Below are positions 10,257 to 22,133 of a stretch of 64,000 nt of DNA, piece by piece. Within the stretch, counting starts at the first letter, position 1, and the number at the start of each line of letters is the position of its first letter. The DNA lies in contig JACVYH010000008.1 of the NCBI GenBank assembly GCA_014964245.1, positions 248,001-312,000 of the forward strand, given 5' to 3'. The notes below the pieces were generated by a model that worked only from the letters and a program-made list of their open reading frames with translations, was not told the origin of the DNA and ran no database searches. The position numbers and the translations under genes were made by a program. The DNA is from Nannizziopsis barbatae (Eukaryota; Ascomycota; Eurotiomycetes; Onygenales; Nannizziopsiaceae).

Positions 10257-12697
10257 CGCCTAGCGTTGGGGCGATGCACATACACTTAATATATGTATTT
10301 ACTTTTATTCACTTGCGTCTCTTTCCCGTGTACATATATACAGATTTGGTATCAATATGCGAATTTATGCGGCAAAAAAGTTTTCCGCACTCACAAGAAT
10401 CTAAAAAACGAAGGTTTCCCACCGGTCCCGCAGGATCAGCAGGGGCTCCGGCCAATAAACTAACTAACTACGGCCAAGGGGAGAGCTGGGTTACGTACTC
10501 TGCACTCCGTACCCGTAAATTTTCTCGTTTCTGATCAGCTAATTCGCTAACTGTTGGTTGTATGTACAAATATCCAACCCAAGGAGCGTCTGCTGGGTAA
10601 GTGAGCATTCGTCAAACCCCCAAAGAGGTAGAAAATCAGAAGACCTTTTCCGAAGAAACTCGAGTTTTCCATACTGTTCGTTTTCCGGTTTACTTCAGAA
10701 TTGAGGAGAACTCTTTGGCACATGCCAATCCGGCAGTGTGCGGCACTACCTGGCCATCCTTGTCTTTCCCAAACCGCCTTCGTCTTTTCATGCAATTGGC
10801 ACCAGGGATAACGGCGTTCACAGAAGCACAAACCGTAGCGGACTTGAAAACCGTGTCAACACGCTTGATAGCTACTTGGGTACCGTGCTTTCGAGGCACT
10901 CTGACGAGTGATATAAATAGGATGACCCAAGGTAAAAGCATGCCCATTTTCCCTAAGGTTCATTTGCAGGGCATAGGGCACTCGCATCCTTGCGGCATTT
11001 CGCTTCCGGCTCGGAAGTGGGAGATGATCCATGCAATCTCCATAGTTATACGAAGAGCGACGTTTTCCACCTGACAGATATCCACTACTATGCGATCAAG
11101 CTTCATAGTTTTTCCGCGGGAACTCACAAAACATGGAATGGTACGCCGTAGCAAAGGTGCTTCGCTCTAAGAAATCGAAGAAGGCCCGTCCCAAACTTGA
11201 ATGTCATCTAGGGCCGTCGGATGGACGGAGTCGGTTCGCATAAATAGCCACCAACGCTCTCAAAGTGGATGTTCCCTGAAGGGCAATCACAGGTTTTTGA
11301 AATGAGATAAGGCTAACTAATGAAATAGAATAGCACCTGCAGTGCTCTGGTCAATAATCACGTATTCCGGCGCATCAGTCCAGGGTTGTTCATGATATGG
11401 ATGTGGATAACTTCCATATCCGGTCTAGCGCGGCGTGCCGGAAAGTGACTGCCCACCTGCAGTCGGTGTCATATAAAAAAGATCCCGACATTCTCCCGAC
11501 TTCCCGCTTCGATGCCATTTGGCATTCTGCGTACTTCCGTAACCTTATTACTCCTTTCATTGTTTGATAATTTCCTTCATCTTTTAGTCTTTTTCAGGTT
11601 TTGCTTGTGAGCCAAAAGAGAACGTCATTTCTCTATGAGGCAATCAACCGTGGCTCGATAACTCATTCTTCTGGCTTTTGCGACTTGGAACTGTCCAGGT
11701 CCACCCTAGATGTTACATTCTCAGCTGGCTGGAAGTCAATTTTCTTGCAAGAACCTGCTGAAGTACGGAGTACATGAGATGGAACCTGCATCCCTCTCCA
11801 GTTGAAGCCGGAAACCGGGCGCGAGTTATGGTTGATGTCGATAGCAACCGCACTAGTTTCAGAATCTCCTCATCAAGTCAATCTGTCAGAAATCAACTTT
11901 TTCTTTGACAGTTCCACACCGTCTCTTTTTATTATTGAAATCCTCCGGAAGGCTTTTTACTGATCGAACTATGGTCACAGACCTTTATAGTACCTAGCTA
12001 ACAGAAACACCGCCTTCATATCCGAATCCGAATACGCTTCCGACCCGCGACCTAGCTGTTTACCCCAGACACTGTCCCTCCTCCCAAGTAAACTTGTTTC
12101 AATCAGGCAACATCAACTTATAATCAGTGAAACAGTCATCATGGTCAGTATGCATTTTCTCCGTGCTCCGTATGCTCCGGAGTACCTACTCCGCACGCCT
12201 CTACCGCTCTTAGCCGGGCTGGGTCTCTTGCTCAGTTCTGCATGTTGTTCGATGATCGTCACAAGGGTCTAGTAATTAGATATCGAGTTTAGTTACGCGT
12301 CAAGTGCCTCGGTAGCGTGGATCCAGGGAATGAACAGCACTATGCACCAGCTCGTCCGTGACAAATCCAGAGCTCTCGATTGGCCCCGTCTGTGCATCAA
12401 TTTAGTCGCAGAGATCATGTGTCTAAATGATTGGTTTGTCAGGGATTAGCGCGTCTCTGCCTTGATACCATTTAACTAGGATACCACAAAATGCTTCTTT
12501 GGTTTAAGGCGTACTCGATTGAACAGCTCCCTTTTCACCTTGCGGGGTTAGAAATGGTATGTATATAAATATACATACATATTGCTGATGGCCGGCTCTT
12601 TTTTCTTCTTTGATATGGCAGCCCCATATCTGTTTCGCTAAGACCTTCTCTGCCTATTGCTGTTGCAAAACTGTATACATACACTGTTTTGCAAACC
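10257..12697. other. Intergenic region of about 2.4 kb
   Basis: No convincing gene. Several open frames at 10547-11154 lie on both strands with no family content. A 43-codon ATG frame at 12141-12272 (plus) encodes a Leu-rich peptide of unknown reality. Copies of the dispersed CTCCGTA/TACGGAG motif occur at 10505, 11764 (full TACGGAGTA) and 12166. The right part must contain the acid phosphatase promoter. Confidence 0.5.
12558..12579. promoter_or_regulatory. Palindromic TATA-rich element before acid phosphatase
   Basis: A 22-base near-perfect palindrome (10-bp arms GTATGTATAT/ATATACATAC) with TATAAA at its centre, about 120 bases before the start codon. It is the best TATA candidate of the gene. 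Functional use is inference. Confidence 0.35.
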
Positions 12698-14236
12698 ATG
12701 CTGTCGTTGTGGAACTTTGCCCTCTTGGCCACGGGGGCCATGGCTGGGGCTAGCTTCCCCCCAAAGCCGAAAGACTTGACTACTCCCGTCCAGCAACGTC
12801 TTGCTATTATGGGACCCAACAGTGCGTTGTGATATTACCCGTTTCTTTCTTATACGAACTGACATTGTACACTAGGCGTTTCCGTTGGCTGGAACACTTA
12901 TGAGAAGCTACCCAAGGCCTGCGTACAGTATGGCTTGTCGGCTTCTGCTCTCACCCAGCAAGCCTGTTCATCCAGCTCTACTACATACCCAACATCTCGC
13001 ACTTGGGCCCATGCTGTGACTCTCACTAGTTTGAGACCTGGAACCACCTATTACTATAAGATCGTCTCCACGAACTCTGAGGTTGAGCACTTCCTGAGTC
13101 CAAGATTGCCCGGTGACGAGACGCCTTTCTCCATGAACGCCGTCATCGATCTTGGTGTTTACGGTGAAGATGGTTACACTATCAAGATGGACATGAGCAA
13201 GCGTGATACCATTCCTCACATCGACCCTTCTCTAAACCACACCACCATCGGCCGCTTGGCACAGACGGTTGATGACTACGAGTTCATCATTCATCCCGGT
13301 GATATTGCCTACGCCGATGACTGGATCCTCAAGCCCAAAAATCTCTTTGATGGCAAGGAGGCCTTCGAGGCTATCCTAGAAACCTTTTTCAACCAGCTTG
13401 CACCAATTGCCGGCCGCAAACACTATATGGTCAGCCCTGGAAACCACGAAGCCGATTGCTCTGAAGTTCCTCACTTGACTGGCCTTTGCCCAGACGGCCA
13501 GAAGAACTTTACCGATTTCATGCTGCGATTCGGAAATGTTATGCCAAAAGCATTCGAATCTACCTCTACAAACAACACTGCTAGGATACTAGCGAACAAG
13601 GCTAAGAAACTGGCGTTGCCTCCTTTTTGGTTCTCATTTGAATACGGAATGGCACATGTCATCATGATGGACACCGAAACTGATTTCAAAGACGCTCCTG
13701 ATGGCCCCGGGGGCTCTGCTGGATTGAACGGCGGACCCTTTGGAGCACCAAACCAGCAACTCGATTTTCTGGAGGCTGATCTTGCCTCTGTCGACCGCAC
13801 CGTCACGCCCTGGGTGATCATGGCTGGTCATCGCCCATGGTATACCACCGGAGGCGAGAGCTGCAAGCCTTGCAAGGCGGCCTTCGAGGATATCATGTAC
13901 AAATACGGCGTTGATCTAGCTGTCTTTGGCCACATTCACAACTCTCAGCGTTTTAAGCCCATCTACAAGGACAAGGTTGACCCCGCTGGCTTGAACAACC
14001 CAAAAGCACCCTTGTACATTGTTGCCGGTGGTGCAGGCAATATCGAGGGCCTTAGTAAAATAGGCTCCAAGCCGGCGTACACTGAGTTTGCTTACGATCA
14101 GGACTTCAGCTATGCTACAATCACTCTCCAGAACCCCAATGAACTTAGCGTTAAGTTCATTCGCTCTACCACCGGCGATGTGTTGGATGAATCTACGTTG
14201 TACAAGGCTCACAAGGAACGCTTCGTTGTCCAATGA
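12698..14236 (+). CDS. Secreted purple acid phosphatase (calcineurin-like metallophosphoesterase)
   Basis: Exons 12698-12821 and 12876-14236 give 494 aa. A signal peptide is visible (MLSLWNFALLATGAMAGA). The N-terminal beta domain (VSVGWNTYEKL, LRPGTTYYYKI) is that of purple acid phosphatases. The catalytic domain shows metal-binding motifs in order: the block VIDLGVYG, GDIAYADDW (about residue 183), GNHE (about 230), AGHRPWYT and FGHIHNSQR. This is the dinuclear metal set of the family. A short C-terminal purple-acid-phosphatase domain (LYIVAGGAGNIEGL) follows. The enzyme hydrolyses phosphate monoesters outside the cell or in the wall. Such genes are often induced by phosphate starvation, but I see no CACGTG Pho4-type box in the immediate promoter. 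Confidence 0.93.
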
Positions 14237-14955
14237 TGATCCGAGCGAAAGGAAAGCGTAGGGGGAAAAGTTGAAATAGGGAAAGAGAAATAATGAAATA
14301 ATGAGACAAAATAGGTTGACTTTTATATTTTTTTTGAAATCGTTTCCAATTACCCATTTACATAGTTAAGGGTTTCCATCTTGCCTGTCATGGCAAATAA
14401 TTGAAAAGTACTAGGCATTGAATGTCACCTGGGTTTATTACAACTACAATCAAGTTGCTAATGAGCTATTATGCAAAGCTTGATTACTCTATTCGGTTGT
14501 CCAAGACCTCTTATCAGGTCTACACTATTTAGATAACTCATACCCTTCAGGCTCGGTCATTCTTCTAAAAAGTAACGCCCTGGCTATATGTCATAACCTA
14601 TTTATGTTATCTTTTAATATGATACAAAGAATACTTGAATGTGTGCGTCAATTTCTGGGAAACAGTTACTCAGAAGCAAGGAAAGCAAGTGAAAAGAGAA
14701 TTCTATGCTAACGAGATTACTGATGGGAATTGGCAATCTGGTTCCGCACGCCGGAGATTTTGATACGAGGAGATCTGTTGATTAATGCAGAGAAAGATAT
14801 TGAATATTGACCCGCCGGCATGCATAAACCCATCACAAAGGACCAAAATTGATAAAACCGTCTTTTATACAAGTGATTCTCGCGAATGCCAAATATTTTC
14901 AACTATTTGCTCTCGCGGTTGTCGTGGAAAGTTCGCTGAAACCGTGGCTCACATT
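14237..14955. other. Convergent intergenic region, AT-rich
   Basis: About 720 bases between the stops of the acid phosphatase and TIM50 genes. It contains T-rich stretches that suit 3' UTR and polyadenylation signals. No gene was recognised. Confidence 0.55.
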
Positions 14956-16722
14956 TTATTTCTGCTGTGGTCCACCAAAAAAGCTTGTGAAGCTATTCTT
15001 CATACCCTTCATCTGCTCATCTCTTGCCTTTTCCTCTTCGGCAGCCATCTCTGCAAGCCATTTTTCACCATTTTCCTGGATTTCTTTTTCGATGAACTGG
15101 TATTGTTTTTGGCCACGTTCACGAATCTGATCCCACAGCATCTTACCCTGCTCCAGGCCTTCACTTGTGCTTTGGTCTAGACCGTCGATCGATGTTCCCA
15201 TAGGTTTGATACCAAACAGTGAGCCAATGCTGCCTATACTATGCTTCGGTCTCTTGGCGCGCTCCTCTTCTAATTGTTGCTCAAATTTCTCTCGCATTAT
15301 TTTCTCCCTTCGGGCGAACTCTGCGGGGATGTAGGTGCCTTCAAATGATTTTAGAACAGTACGAACATCATCCATGCCCATTCCAGCAACGTATTCAAGG
15401 AAAGGAATCAGAGAGACCAGGGATGTATCTTTCGCATCACCTTGCCATTTAGGAAGTATAATTGCGTTTTCTGGTTGCCTTTTCGCATGAGGTTCATGAG
15501 TGTCGATAAGGATGACCTTAGAAAGGTCACGGTTAAGGTATGAGAGATCCTATTTGGAGTCAGATATCAATGAGGCAGTAGCTTTCAAAGAATAGGTAAA
15601 ACGTACCTTGACATATTCGCCATCCTCGTATTTCGTAGCTTCTCTAAATAATGGCCACCGAATAATTCTGTAAGGGTCCAACTTACGAAGAACTTGGTCG
15701 GCCATCATGCTAGGAACGCTGGTGAAAAGGACGAGTTCATAGTACTGGTTAAGATACCGGAGAAAGTAATCAACGCCTGGGCGTTTAGCAACTCTCCATC
15801 CATGCTCTCGGGTCCATTCACTGTGAACAAGCAGATCCTCCAGACTTAAAACAAGAGTATATGGCTGTCTCAATGCGGGATCCTCCTCTGGTAGAAGCTT
15901 CTCGAATGCTGGATCTTTGTAGTAACTGGTCAAGTCATCGAAGCGAGCTTTAATGCGGTTAAAAAAGAGCCCAAATCCCCACCCTGAAGGGGCATCCGGG
16001 TGTGCTTTTTCTTCCTCGTCGGTAGCCCAATCACGACCCAGATACATTGTACCAGCAACGCCTAAGACGAGCAGCATCGCATATGAAAGATTTGCAAGTC
16101 GGTTTCGGCGACGATCGAGGGACGAAACATAGGCATTCTTGGGCATATCACCCCCACCTCCACCGCTTTCGTCTCCGGCGGTCTCCTTCTCGGGGTCTTC
16201 GGTGAGGTTCAGACCAGTTGGCCCACGGCGTTTTGACTTAGCAGCCAATTCGGCAGCTATTGTGGAAGGAATTCCCTTTGTAAGATCGGGTAGAGGTTGT
16301 TGCGGCTTTATGGGTTCCGTTTCAGCAGCTCCTTTAGAGCTATGACTTTCGGTTTCGAATTCAGTCTGGGCCTCTGTGTATCCCGCCTGTTGTTCACCAG
16401 ATGGTACCTTTTGCGCTTGGCTTACACCAGCGCCAGCACCGGTCGACTGTGGGGGCTCATTCTGCCTTGACTGAGGATTTGTTTCGAATTCTGTCTGTTC
16501 TTCGGAAAACTCTTTAGGCGTTGGAGGGTTTCGAGAAACAACTCGAGGTTTCTGTGTGGAGTCGAATTGTGAGGTAGACGGTGCGGAAGGAGGTATTTCG
16601 TAGCCACGGGGCTTATTGTCTTTAGCATAATATCGGGCTTGCAGCGTTGGGTAGGATATCCTAAGAGCAGAAGCGGGAAGAGCTCCGCGCCTCAAGAAAG
16701 GGAGTGCAGCGCGGCTCAGCAT
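14956..16722 (-). CDS. tim50: Mitochondrial inner-membrane translocase subunit TIM50
   Basis: Minus-strand exons 16722-15607 and 15549-14956, 569 aa. The N terminus is an Arg/Ala/Leu-rich mitochondrial presequence (MLSRAALPFLRRGALPAS). A disordered Gln/Glu/Pro region and one membrane segment (YAMLLVLGVAGTMYLG) precede the intermembrane-space FCP1/NIF-like domain with SLEDLLVHSEWTREHGWRV and YYELVLFTS. As in known Tim50 proteins, the phosphatase DxDx motif is degenerate (SLEDL), so it is a receptor fold rather than an enzyme. It passes presequence proteins to the TIM23 channel. The ATG at 16722 was chosen because it starts the presequence; an upstream in-frame ATG-less extension exists but adds a non-mitochondrial N terminus. 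Confidence 0.95.
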
Positions 16723-17493
16723 TTCGGTTCGTAGGTTATTCACATCAATTAGTATAAGGAATGATAATCGATTATCATGTTTCAAAACCACAGCATATCA
16801 GGTCAATGCACCTTGGGTGAGGAGTAAATTATCCTATCTGCATGTTTCTCTATTAGATTCGAAAGCTTTGAACTCAATAGTTACGGCAGCCCCTATGTGC
16901 CTAAACCGCAGTCCCGTGATGAGCCTCTCTTAGCCAGCCTATAAAAGCGTCAAAATCTTTTTCGTCCCATTTTGCTTTTCTCTTTTCTTCTTCACAAATA
17001 TGAAAGTTGAAACCCATAGTTAAATTTGACGCTTTGCATGAGCTATGCTCTCTTAATATGCACTGTGTTGTATTAGCTGGGGAGACTAAAGCTCCGACCT
17101 CCCAAGAACGACTGCGAGAACTTCAATGAACGTGTCGTCCCGTGGTTCCGATATATCACCGCTTTTCTACTCCCAATTTTTAGGTCATTGAAGGAAGAGT
17201 TTCCTCTTTTCACGCTTATTTCCATAATAGCTACTATGAAGGACCTTCCTATGCCTCTCTTTACTCTCTGTCAAGTCGTGGCAGAGCAATTTATTACAAG
17301 CTTATAAATCTGTTCCCTTTTGCCCTAAGCAATTGTAACGAGCTGTAGGGGCTGTACTCCGTAGTCATATCCGGGATTTCTTTATGTCATTAGACGAGGA
17401 ATAAACTAGATTGCCAGCCTACTACTCTATAGGTACAAAAAGGCTCGTAGACGTTCCGTCGCCCAAAATCCCTACTGCCGTGAGGTTCAGCGA
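16723..17493. other. Intergenic region between TIM50 and RPN11
   Basis: Promoter of TIM50 and 3' UTR of RPN11, both on the minus strand. A TACTCCGTA copy lies at 17355-17363. No gene was recognised. Confidence 0.55.
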
Positions 17494-18707
17494 TCATAGT
17501 TCCTCGTCCGTCTCCATCTTATCTACTTGTTCTTGAAGTTTGCTTGCCTCACGTGCCAGCGAGGCTTCTTTGTCAATCATCTGTCGAGAAATTGCCACGA
17601 TATTGTCTTCAATCAGCTGCTGGCCAACGTCTTGGATATCTGCGGAAACTGGTGAGAAAGAGTAGATCGTTTACGGCAGTGAACAAGAGACTTACGTTTC
17701 TTTGGATCAACCTTTCCGACATAGCGGGTTTTGAGTTGGTCTTTCGTCAGTTCTGTCTCCTCTTTGACTCGTTTCTCATAGCCTTCGGCAAGGCCGACGA
17801 GCTTTTGTAACCTCTCGACGTTCTGTTCTCTATCCTCACGGAAATTCTTCATATGCAGAGCGTCCGTCCAAACATGTTTATGTAAATTCATTAACATGTT
17901 CTCTTCCAAGCCGGTCTTTCGGTAATTAATGGCGATGCTGTAATAATGTCGATTTAAACCGTGAATAAGTGCCTGTATAGATGGCTTATTGAGATGACCT
18001 AGATTGGACGTCGTTTGACGGGGCTCTTGTCCCATTACAAGAGTTTGAGGGGCAATCAATCGGAATGCGTCGATGACGACCTTTCCCTTCACTGATTGAA
18101 TTGGATCGATAACGACGGCAACAGCTCGTGGAGTCAGTTGTTCGAAGGATTGTTGAGTGTTGATATCGACGGAGGAAAGCCAGCATCCGAAGCCAGGATG
18201 TGAGTGATACCATCCGACGACAGTCTCGGGCCTAAAAAAAGAGTTAAAAGAAACCTAGGCGCTAAGCATTACCCTACTGACCTTCCTGTCTGTCGAAGCA
18301 TGTCCATCATATTCGTCTGAAAAACAGGGTCGACAGCTTCAACACTGACACCCGTACCACTTTGTGGCATGGCAAATACATCAACCACTCTAACTGTGTA
18401 TTCATCCACGAAATCGCCCAGCATCAGCCCCATGACTTCCATCGGTACTCCAGCGCGCCCATGCCTCAGCATTTTGAGAAGAGCAAGCGAGGAAATGTGA
18501 ACAGTTTCCGAGTTATCGATAAGGTTGGGCGTATCCTATGGGAAATTTGTTGTTAGATGTAAAGCTGATAAAGATATTGCATGGTAGTCAGCCCCGTCAG
18601 GGTTGAACCAGCGTACTGCCGTATGGCTTATAACTCACCCCGCTGGGGGAGGCATTATTGAGGCCCATGCCCTGGGCAGCTTGGAGCATTCTTCCGAGGC
18701 GATCCAT
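17494..18707 (-). CDS. rpn11: 26S proteasome lid deubiquitinase RPN11
   Basis: Four minus-strand exons, 18707-18639, 18535-18282, 18231-17696 and 17639-17494, give 334 aa, close to the family's usual 308-336. The MPN+/JAMM zinc site is complete: Glu56 in VPMEVMGLMLG and His117, His119, Asp130 in GWYHSHPGFGCWLSSVD. The N terminus (MDRLGRMLQAAQGMG) and the C-terminal helices (DVGQQLIEDNIVAISRQMID) match Rpn11 rather than the paralogue CSN5. The enzyme removes ubiquitin chains from substrates as they enter the proteasome. It sits head-to-head with the histone deacetylase gene, about 700 bases apart. Confidence 0.97.
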
Positions 18708-19410
18708 ACTGAGAATACGCCCAATCTATTCCGAGAGTGATTAAGAAGTGAAATGAGGTTGGATGCGTGATCCAAAGCCCAGAGGCGGGCAAACTGCTGT
18801 GCCTGGAACTCACGTAGAAGTGAGGAACGAAGCGAATCGACAGGTAGGCGACTTGATAAAGCAAAATGAATGACAGTTTCAATTGTTCTGATAGTTGAGA
18901 GCTGGTAGTCACGACAAGGAACCTTAAAGAGGTGAAGCATTCAGCAGATCAACCTCTCGGTTGAATTGCTACCTAGCAAAAGGCGAGATTGAGCTTCCCA
19001 GTGGACCAATCAGCGAAGGTTTTGTGATATTAGTCAGCTTAGTCACTCGGTCTATCGTTAATCCGAGGCTCTGTCTGTCGGCCAATGTCCAGCCAATCAA
19101 CAGCCAGAACCCTATCCTTTTGCGCCGGAACTCTCCCAAATTCGTTTCCCCATGAAATCATCTTTGAAGCTGCGGTCGCCTTTCTCTCCGGTTCCTCCCA
19201 TCCCCTCCTGTTAATATAATTTCTCCCAGCCCCCTGCGCAAATCTCTTACAATACAATGAGCATCGATTTTATACCATACTGAATTTCGCGATCTTCATC
19301 TCAGTTCCAGCTGCATTCTTAATCCCGCTGCTCTTACTTTCTTTCTTCCTTTTCACTCAACTCTTGTCTACTCATAAAGCTTTGGCAGATAGCTTGACAG
19401 ATCCACAGCC
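18708..19410. promoter_or_regulatory. Bidirectional promoter RPN11/RPD3
   Basis: The only DNA between two divergent start codons, so it must drive both genes. A pyrimidine-rich stretch (CTTTCTTTCTTCCTTTTCAC) near 19340 probably lies in the RPD3 5' leader. I found no clear PACE (GGTGGCAAA) proteasome element. Confidence 0.6.
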
Positions 19411-21510
19411 ATGGCTGGCCTTGGTCCCATTGATCTGTCCATGACAAATGGCGCTGCTGAAAAGAAACGAGTAGCATATTTTTACGACTCCGATGTAGGC
19501 AATTATGCCTACGTTGCTGGGCATCCCATGAAACCGCACAGGATTCGGATGACACACAGCTTGGTGATGAATTATGGCTTGTACAAGAAGATGGAAATAT
19601 ATGTAAGTGCTCTCATGAGTATGGGCCTATACTGCCGGCTCCACTATTGTGTTTGAAGGATTTTACTGTAGTAAGGTCTTTTGCTAACATAACGTCTTTA
19701 GCGAGCAAAACCAGCCACCAAGCTTGAGATGACACAATTTCACACCGACGAATATATCGATTTCTTATCTAAAGTGACTCCCGATAACATGGAATCCTTC
19801 CAAAAGGAGCAGCAGAGATATAACGTCGGCGACGACTGCCCCGTTTTTGATGGACTCTTTGAATTCTGTGGGATCAGTGCTGGTGGTTCCATGGAGGGCG
19901 CTGCTCGTCTCAATCGAGGCAAATGCGACATCGCTGTGAACTGGGCTGGTGGTTTGCATCACGCTAAGAAAAGTGAAGCTAGTGGCTTTTGCTATGTTAA
20001 CGGTATTTATACCCCTGCTTCCCGGTTTTGAGCCTGTCACTGACCTGGTCGTAGATATCGTCCTTGGTATACTCGAGCTCCTCCGTTTTAAACAACGTGT
20101 TCTCTACATCGACATTGATGTCCACCATGGAGATGGCGTTGAAGAAGCTTTTTATACCACGGACCGGGTCATGACCGTTTCGTTCCATAAGTATGGCGAG
20201 TATTTCCCTGGTACCGGAGAACTTCGAGATATCGGAGTTGGTGCCGGAAGGTATTATGCAGTGAACGTCCCCCTTCGGGATGGCATTGATGATATCTCGT
20301 ATAAAGGAATCTTTGAGCCCGTCATTAAAAACGTTATGGAGTGGTACCGACCCGAAGCTGTCGTGCTCCAGTGCGGCGGTGACAGTTTATCCGGCGACCG
20401 TCTCGGTTGCTTCAACTTGAGCATGAGGGGCCATGCGAATTGTGTGAAATATGTCAAGGGCTTCGGCCTTCCAACAATGATCCTAGGTGGTGGCGGCTAT
20501 ACAATGAGGAACGTTGCCCGCACATGGTCGTTCGAGACCGGGTTATTGGTAGGAGATCAATTGCCAGCGGAATTACCCTACAATGATTACTATGAAGTAG
20601 GAGCCCTTCGTCGATGACTATTACTATCTACCGTTACTAATGTTTGTCCTAGTACTTTTCGCCTGACTATGAGCTTGACGTCCGGCCGTCCAATATGGAT
20701 AACAATAACTCAAAAGAATATGTTGACAGAATACGCACTCAAGTCATTGAGAATCTGAAACGTTCAGCACACGCACCCTCCGTTCAGATGACCGATGTTC
20801 CTCGAGACGCCCTAGTGGATGGCATGGATGACGAAGCTGATGCTATCCTTGACGACTTGGACGAAGACGAAAATAAAGACAAAAGGTTCACGAAACGGCG
20901 CTTTGATCAGTACATCGAAAAGGAAGGCGAACTGAGCGACAGTGAAGACGAGGAACTGGCCGAGGAAATTGGTGTCCGTCGCCAACCAAATGGGACCAAA
21001 AAACGGAACCACGTCGACTACAGAGACCTGGAGCCGGAGTCTGGAATCAATAGTGGCGTTGTTACACCTCGAGAAGCCTCCTCTGTCGCAGATGATGAGG
21101 AGATGGCGGATGAGAAAATGGATGATGCCGTTGAGAGCGATAGTCAGAGTAAACATTCACCAACACCGACTGTTGAACCTTCAACTCAGCCGGAATCCAG
21201 ATTGGAGACGGAGGAGCCCGCTATGTCAGAACCTGCTGGCTTGCCCGCCACTGAGAACGAGGAAGAGAAACCATCCGTCGACTCTCCGCCTCCAGCTTCT
21301 CCACAGGAGTCGGCCCAGCCAAATGGCGACGAGGATGCTACAATGGAGGATGCACCTCCAGAGGCCGCGCCAGAGGTACCGGAACCACCAATCGCTATTG
21401 GTGAGACTCAAATCACTACCCCACCGAGATCTCCCGTCCCTAAAGCCTCCGATTCAACCCCTTCTACCCCCCAACCAACTGTTGAAGACGCCCCAGCGAA
21501 TGAGGAATGA
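19411..21510 (+). CDS. rpdA: Class I histone deacetylase RPD3 (RpdA)
   Basis: Four exons, 19411-19602, 19702-20002, 20055-20596 and 20653-21510, give 630 aa. The catalytic domain (about residues 15-330) has all hallmarks: VAYFYDSDVGNYAY, GGLHHAKKSEASGFCYVND with the paired His, DIDVHHGDGVEEAFY with zinc-binding Asp/His, QCGGDSLSGDRLG, and GGGGYTMRNVARTW. It removes acetyl groups from histone tails in Sin3-type co-repressor complexes. The tail after about residue 385 is very acidic and Pro/Glu/Ser-rich, much longer than in yeast Rpd3. Long acidic C-terminal extensions are known for filamentous-fungal RpdA and matter for its function. The exon 4 join restores YFSPDYELDVRPSN. Confidence 0.97.
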
Positions 21511-22133
21511 TAGCCTCTGCATCGTCAATGATCCTTCAATGATCATTCGTAATCTGCTAACAATTGTGCTCATTGAAATCTACAAGGATATGGCGCTCTG
21601 GGGTTTTTTATAGTTTTTCAAAGAATACAATGGTAGGTCTGGTAGGTCTAGCAAGGCGTGAAAATCGGGTTGGAGCGGCGAGCAAACTATTCTTAGCAAG
21701 GGCTTTTTCTCATTTATTCTTAGTGTATCATCCTACATCTATATGTACCATCTTAGCCTCTTCGCTAGACCATCATTTTAGTCAATGCGACAATCACAGA
21801 GGATCATTTTCGTTCCCAGTAGCGTAGATTTCTCCATATGGCCATGCTATTGAACCACGGATCTGGTTGAAGGTTTGCCCCTTTCGAGGAACAGCCGCTT
21901 AGGGCTTAGGGCTAGTCACGTGGATCAGAGGGTAGCACGTGACCAGACCGGAGAGCGCCAAGATTTGAAACCCACACTAAACGAGAAAGTAGCACCGACG
22001 ACGAGATTGAAAAAGGTTGGATACTGACACTCACGACGACAGACGCCCGTCCACGATAACCGCCGCGTCCTTTTGATACCTCCGGGACGGTTCACTTCCT
22101 TGTTTCTTGTCGCCTTACCAATAATTTGCCAAT
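21511..22133. other. RPD3 3' region and uL14 promoter
   Basis: The left part holds the RPD3 3' UTR. The right part is the uL14 promoter, with TTAGGG and CACGTG sites described separately and a pyrimidine-rich leader (TTCCTTGTTTCTTGTCGCC) just before the start codon. No further gene. Confidence 0.6.
21899..21942. promoter_or_regulatory. Tbf1-like and Cbf1-like sites of ribosomal protein gene uL14
   Basis: Two TTAGGG repeats (21899-21904 and 21906-21911) stand directly beside TCACGTG (21916-21922) and, 13 bases on, CACGTGA (21936-21942), about 200 bases before the uL14 start codon. TTAGGG-type repeats are bound by Tbf1 and CACGTG by Cbf1. In Candida albicans these two factors control ribosomal protein genes. 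The site arrangement is seen directly; use by these factors here is inference. Confidence 0.6.

Noticed and set aside
10547..11154. Cluster of small open frames that might be a secreted-protein gene
   Set aside because: No signal peptide with a consistent continuation, no splice sites giving one frame, and no family similarity.
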